A stretch of DNA of 41,038 nucleotides from Oscillospiraceae bacterium. Its GTDB lineage: Bacteria; Bacillota; Clostridia; Oscillospirales; Ruminococcaceae. Under the pieces are notes generated by a model, which did no database searches, had not been told where the DNA came from, and was given only the letters and a program-made list of their open reading frames with translations. The stretch lies in contig DQFX01000032.1 of assembly GCA_003531585.1 (NCBI GenBank), forward strand, positions 1,132-42,169. Reading direction: 5' to 3'. Below, piece after piece: positions 38,375-41,038 of the stretch. A program made the translations under genes and the position numbers. How positions within the stretch are numbered: the first letter of the stretch is position 1; every line of letters starts with the position of its first letter.

Positions 38375-39138
38375 CCTTTCGCCCTGCGCCGGTACTCCAG
38401 CGCGGTGGATCCGGTGCGCTTCCTGAACTGCCGCATGAAATGCACGTCGTTCTCGAACCCGCACAGCGCCGCTATCTCCCGCACCTGCATGTCCGTGTTT
38501 GCGAGGTAGTACTCCGCGAGCCCGGTCTTTGCGCGCAGCACGTCCTCGTAGCAGCTCACGCCGAATTCCGCGCGGTACAGCGTCTGGAAATAGGACGCGC
38601 TCAGCGACATGCGCGCCGCAAGCTCCTCTATCGTGTAGTTTCCCGCGGGACTGCCGTATATCTCCGCGCGAAGCTGGTGCAGCCCGTCGCTGTGCGGCGA
38701 TACAGCCGCGCCGCTCCCGCCGCCGAATACCTCCGCGATAAGCAGCCTTATCAGTAATCCGGTGCATTCACGGCTTTTCGGCGTATCGGATATGCTCTCA
38801 AGCTTGAGCAGCTCAAGTATGCTTCCCGCCGACGCCGGAACTCCGAAAACCGGCTCCCCGAAGCCTATCCCAAGCCGCCCGAAGAATGTATCAGCTTCGT
38901 CGCACTCGAAATGCACCCAGTCGTTAACATACTCGACACCAACCGCCCCGTATTCCTGGATGGCGGTTTTTTTATACAACACCGCGGAATCCGCCGGAAG
39001 CTCCACCCGCACGTTGCCCACAACGGCAAACGCCGGCGTCCGGAATATCACAAGCAGGTTGTCTCCGGAGCCCTCCGGGCGGAATATGCGGAAATTCTCA
39101 TCATGACGGTAGCCTATTCCCATTGCGTGAAGTTTCAT
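38359..39138 (-). CDS. AraC family transcriptional regulator
   Basis: A 259-residue regulator. The N-terminal part (about 1-145) is a variable cupin-like ligand-binding domain. The C-terminal part (about 160-255) has two helix-turn-helix motifs: IEELAARMSLSASYFQTLYR and REIAALCGFENDVHFMRQFR. It is divergent from a GH51 arabinofuranosidase gene, so an arabinose or arabinoside-responsive regulator is likely but unproven. GGAGGTG lies 4 bases before the ATG. It has a perfect promoter that overlaps that of the GH51 gene. Confidence 0.94.
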   Translation of the reverse strand: MKLHAMGIGYRHDENFRIFRPEGSGDNLLVIFRTPAFAVVGNVRVELPADSAVLYKKTAIQEYGAVGVEYVNDWVHFECDEADTFFGRLGIGFGEPVFGVPASAGSILELLKLESISDTPKSRECTGLLIRLLIAEVFGGGSGAAVSPHSDGLHQLRAEIYGSPAGNYTIEELAARMSLSASYFQTLYRAEFGVSCYEDVLRAKTGLAEYYLANTDMQVREIAALCGFENDVHFMRQFRKRTGSTALEYRRRAKGQQRV

Positions 39139-39168
39139 GCAGCACCTCCGGCAGAAGTATAGTAGGAT

Positions 39169-39186
39169 ATATCAGTTTATTGATAT
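39169..39186. promoter_or_regulatory. Dyad in the araC-GH51 intergenic region
   Basis: ATATCA (39169-39174) and TGATAT (39181-39186) form a perfect dyad with a 6-base centre, next to the araC -10 box (39185-39190). It is a candidate operator for the AraC regulator or another protein. Confidence 0.4.
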
Positions 39187-39213
39187 TATACATCATTGAA
39201 ATACGGCTGTCAA
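39185..39213 (-). promoter_or_regulatory. Perfect sigma-A promoter of the AraC regulator
   Basis: On the minus strand TTGACA (39213-39208) and TATAAT (39190-39185) with a 17-bp spacer. Confidence 0.85.
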
Positions 39214-39224
39214 TCTGCTATAAT
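39196..39224 (+). promoter_or_regulatory. Promoter of the GH51 gene, overlapping the araC promoter
   Basis: TTGAAA (39196-39201) and TATAAT (39219-39224) with a 17-bp spacer. It shares 18 bp with the oppositely directed araC promoter (39185-39213). Confidence 0.85.
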
Positions 39225-39259
39225 CAAATCATCAAATAAATCATGAAAGGATATCTCAT

Positions 39260-40735
39260 ATGAACACACTCCGCCTCACCCTCAACCCGCTTGAGAAGAA
39301 ATCCCACATCAACCCCGAAATATACGGAAATTTCTCGGAGCACCTCGGCCGCTGCATATATGACGGTATATATGTCGGCGAAAACAGCGACATTCCCAAC
39401 ACAGAGGGCTTCCGCACCGACGTCGTCGACGCATTCAGACAGATAAAGCTTCCCGTGCTGCGCTGGCCGGGCGGCTGCTTCGCCGACGAATACCACTGGC
39501 GCGACGGTATCGGCGAGAAGTCGCAGCGCAAGAAGATGGTCAACACCAACTGGGGCGGCGTTGTCGAGGACAACAGCTTCGGAACCCACGAATTCATGCG
39601 CTTCTGCGAGCTGGTCGGCTGCGAACCTTACATCAGCGGCAACGTAGGCAGCGGCACCGTTGAGGAGCTTTCCAACTGGGTGGAGTACATGACGTTCGAC
39701 GGAGTTTCCCCGATGGCGGAGCTCCGCAAGCGCAACGGCAGGGAGCAGCCCTGGAAGCTGAAGTACCTCGGCATAGGAAACGAGAGCTGGGGCTGCGGAG
39801 GCTCCATGCGCCCTGAATACTACTCCGACCTTTACCGCCGTTATGCTACATACTGCCGCAATTACAGCGGAAACCAGCTTTTCAAAGTCGCAAGCGGCTC
39901 CAATGCAGATGACTACAACTGGACTGAGGTCCTGATGAAGCAGATAACGCCGTGGAATATGAATGGAATGTCCCTGCATTACTACACCGTTCCAACCGGC
40001 GAATGGTCGCACAAGGGCAGCGCCACCGAATTTGATGAAGAAGAATACTATAAGACGATACGTTCCACTCTGGGCATTGAGGGAATGATAATCCGCCACT
40101 CCGGTATTATGGACAGATACGACCCGGAGCACAAGGTAGGTCTTATCGTCGACGAATGGGGCACCTGGTACGACGTTGAGCCGGGAACCAACCCCGGATT
40201 CCTCTATCAGCAGAACACCATGCGGGACGCCATTGTTGCAGCGATAAACCTGAATATATTCAATCAACACTCCGCGCGTATACCGATGGCTAACATCGCG
40301 CAGGCGGTGAACGTTCTGCAATCCATACTGCTGACCGAGGGTTCAAAGACCATCAAGACCCCGACCTACCACGTATTCGACCTCTACAAGCAGCACCAGG
40401 ATTCCGACCTGATATACAGCCACATTCAGAACTCCAACGCAGCCGAGGGAGTTCCCTCGCTGAGCCAGTCGGCTTCCGTCAATGCTGACGGCGACGTGTT
40501 CGTAACTCTGTCTAACGCTTCGCTTTCCGAGAGCTTCAAGGTGGATATCGCAGCGGCATTTGCCGGGATAAAGTCCGCAGAAGGACGCGTACTCACCGAC
40601 GATGTACACGCGCTCAACACCTTCGAGGAGCCTGACAGGGTAGCCATAAAGACACTCGCTGTGACTGTTTCCGACGGCAGAGCCGAGATAATTCTCCCGC
40701 CCTGCTCCGTTGCTGCACTCACGATAAAGCTGTGA
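39260..40735 (+). CDS. abfA: GH51 alpha-L-arabinofuranosidase
   Basis: Releases terminal alpha-L-arabinofuranose from arabino-oligosaccharides and arabinoxylan fragments. The 491-residue protein has the GH51 catalytic barrel: IYGNFSEHLGRCIYDGIY, LRWPGGCFADEYHWRDGIG, the acid/base GIGNESWGCGG (Glu175) and the nucleophile VDEWGTWYD (Glu299). A C-terminal beta-sandwich (about residues 390-491) follows. There is no signal peptide, so it acts on imported sugars. Its gene is divergent from an AraC regulator, which probably controls it. AAAGGA precedes the ATG. The stop overlaps the next gene's start (TGATG). Confidence 0.95.
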   Translation: MNTLRLTLNPLEKKSHINPEIYGNFSEHLGRCIYDGIYVGENSDIPNTEGFRTDVVDAFRQIKLPVLRWPGGCFADEYHWRDGIGEKSQRKKMVNTNWGGVVEDNSFGTHEFMRFCELVGCEPYISGNVGSGTVEELSNWVEYMTFDGVSPMAELRKRNGREQPWKLKYLGIGNESWGCGGSMRPEYYSDLYRRYATYCRNYSGNQLFKVASGSNADDYNWTEVLMKQITPWNMNGMSLHYYTVPTGEWSHKGSATEFDEEEYYKTIRSTLGIEGMIIRHSGIMDRYDPEHKVGLIVDEWGTWYDVEPGTNPGFLYQQNTMRDAIVAAINLNIFNQHSARIPMANIAQAVNVLQSILLTEGSKTIKTPTYHVFDLYKQHQDSDLIYSHIQNSNAAEGVPSLSQSASVNADGDVFVTLSNASLSESFKVDIAAAFAGIKSAEGRVLTDDVHALNTFEEPDRVAIKTLAVTVSDGRAEIILPPCSVAALTIKL

Positions 40736-40989
40736 TGGAGCGCAAGCCCTGCCACCGCTGCCTGCTCCAGGATATAGACGAATCCCAGCTCATGGAAGCG
40801 ATTCAGCAGCGTATAGCCGCTCTCCCGGCTTCGCAGAGAGCCTCCGCCGAGGACTACGCCGCCAGGCTTTCGGAATGCCGCATGTGCGATTTTCTGGTCA
40901 GTGGTACCTGCCAGAAATGCGGCTGTTATGTCGAACTCCGGGCGGCGAAGAGAAGCGCATATTGTCCGCATGAAAAACCACGTTGGTGA
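40735..40989 (+). CDS. Small Cys-rich protein, DUF6171-like
   Basis: An 84-residue protein with cysteines in CHRCLL, ECRMCDFL, TCQKCGCYVELRA and YCPH. This is eight cysteines arranged like a zinc-binding domain. The pattern matches, as I remember it, the DUF6171 family of Clostridia, function unknown. The ATG at 40735 overlaps the last base of the GH51 stop codon, so translation is coupled; a GTG at 40732 is also in frame. The 49 bases after it to the window end show no feature. Confidence 0.8.
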   Translation: MERKPCHRCLLQDIDESQLMEAIQQRIAALPASQRASAEDYAARLSECRMCDFLVSGTCQKCGCYVELRAAKRSAYCPHEKPRW

Positions 40990-41038
40990 TGGAAACTGTA
41001 ATTTAGCTGTGTAGAATGCTTCCGAAACAGTCCACCGG

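Noticed and set aside
39224..40321. 365-codon open frame on the minus strand
   Set aside because: Antisense to the GH51 gene, whose catalytic motifs are clear.

Overview
The window looks like chromosomal DNA of a gut Clostridia bacterium, most likely a Ruminococcus-like member of the Oscillospiraceae/Ruminococcaceae. The reasons are inference from gene content: Gram-positive-type rpmH-rnpA-yidD-yidC-jag order, RqcH, TrmK and NIF3 proteins of Firmicutes type, a QueT transporter, small Clostridia-type unknown proteins, GC-rich genes between AT-rich intergenic regions, and a cytoplasmic GH51 arabinofuranosidase typical of plant-fibre users. Promoters are close to the sigma-A consensus, nearly always with exactly 17 bp between the boxes.

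Layout. 1-8846 (+ strand): 3' part of pgi, a small P-loop protein, rpmF, then der - membrane protein - plsY - gpsA (ribosome assembly and phospholipid precursor synthesis), followed by two accessory genes, a HEPN/Abi_2 protein and a TerB_N/TerB_C protein. 8888-12431 (- strand): rpmH-rnpA-yidD-yidC-jag. 12720-14214 (+): a VTC-type polyphosphate polymerase and a DUF4956 membrane protein. 14301-24949 (- strand): one long run beginning with a polysaccharide deacetylase, a bactofilin and a membrane-anchored unknown, then a complete F-type ATP synthase set (atpZ-I-B-E-F-H-A-[42-aa membrane ORF]-G-D-C). 25227-34704 (- strand): a second long run, DUF1858 - trmK - NIF3 - rqcH - valS - GNAT - nucleotidyltransferase - HD-GYP - ppiB, interrupted by three repeat or MITE-like insertions. 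34900-35500: tRNA-Leu(UAG) with an adjoining tandem array of a 130-bp unit. 35696-41038: SGNH hydrolase, YgjP-like metallopeptidase, queT with a preQ1-riboswitch-like leader, an unknown protein, and an AraC regulator divergent from the GH51 arabinofuranosidase and a Cys-rich DUF6171-like protein.

Most interesting points: the ATP synthase c subunit carries glutamates at both ion-site positions (two-carboxylate motif with Na+-type ligands); an unannotated 42-codon membrane ORF lies between atpA and atpG; a structured three-hairpin spacer lies between atpG and atpD; the 130-bp tandem repeat array starts inside the tRNA-Leu terminator; a 174-bp TA-flanked MITE-like palindrome lies upstream of the nucleotidyltransferase 3' end; YidC has an extracytoplasmic insert of about 220 residues; the HD-GYP protein has HQE instead of HHE; and the araC/GH51 promoters overlap face to face. 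No database search was possible; all family names come from motif recognition.
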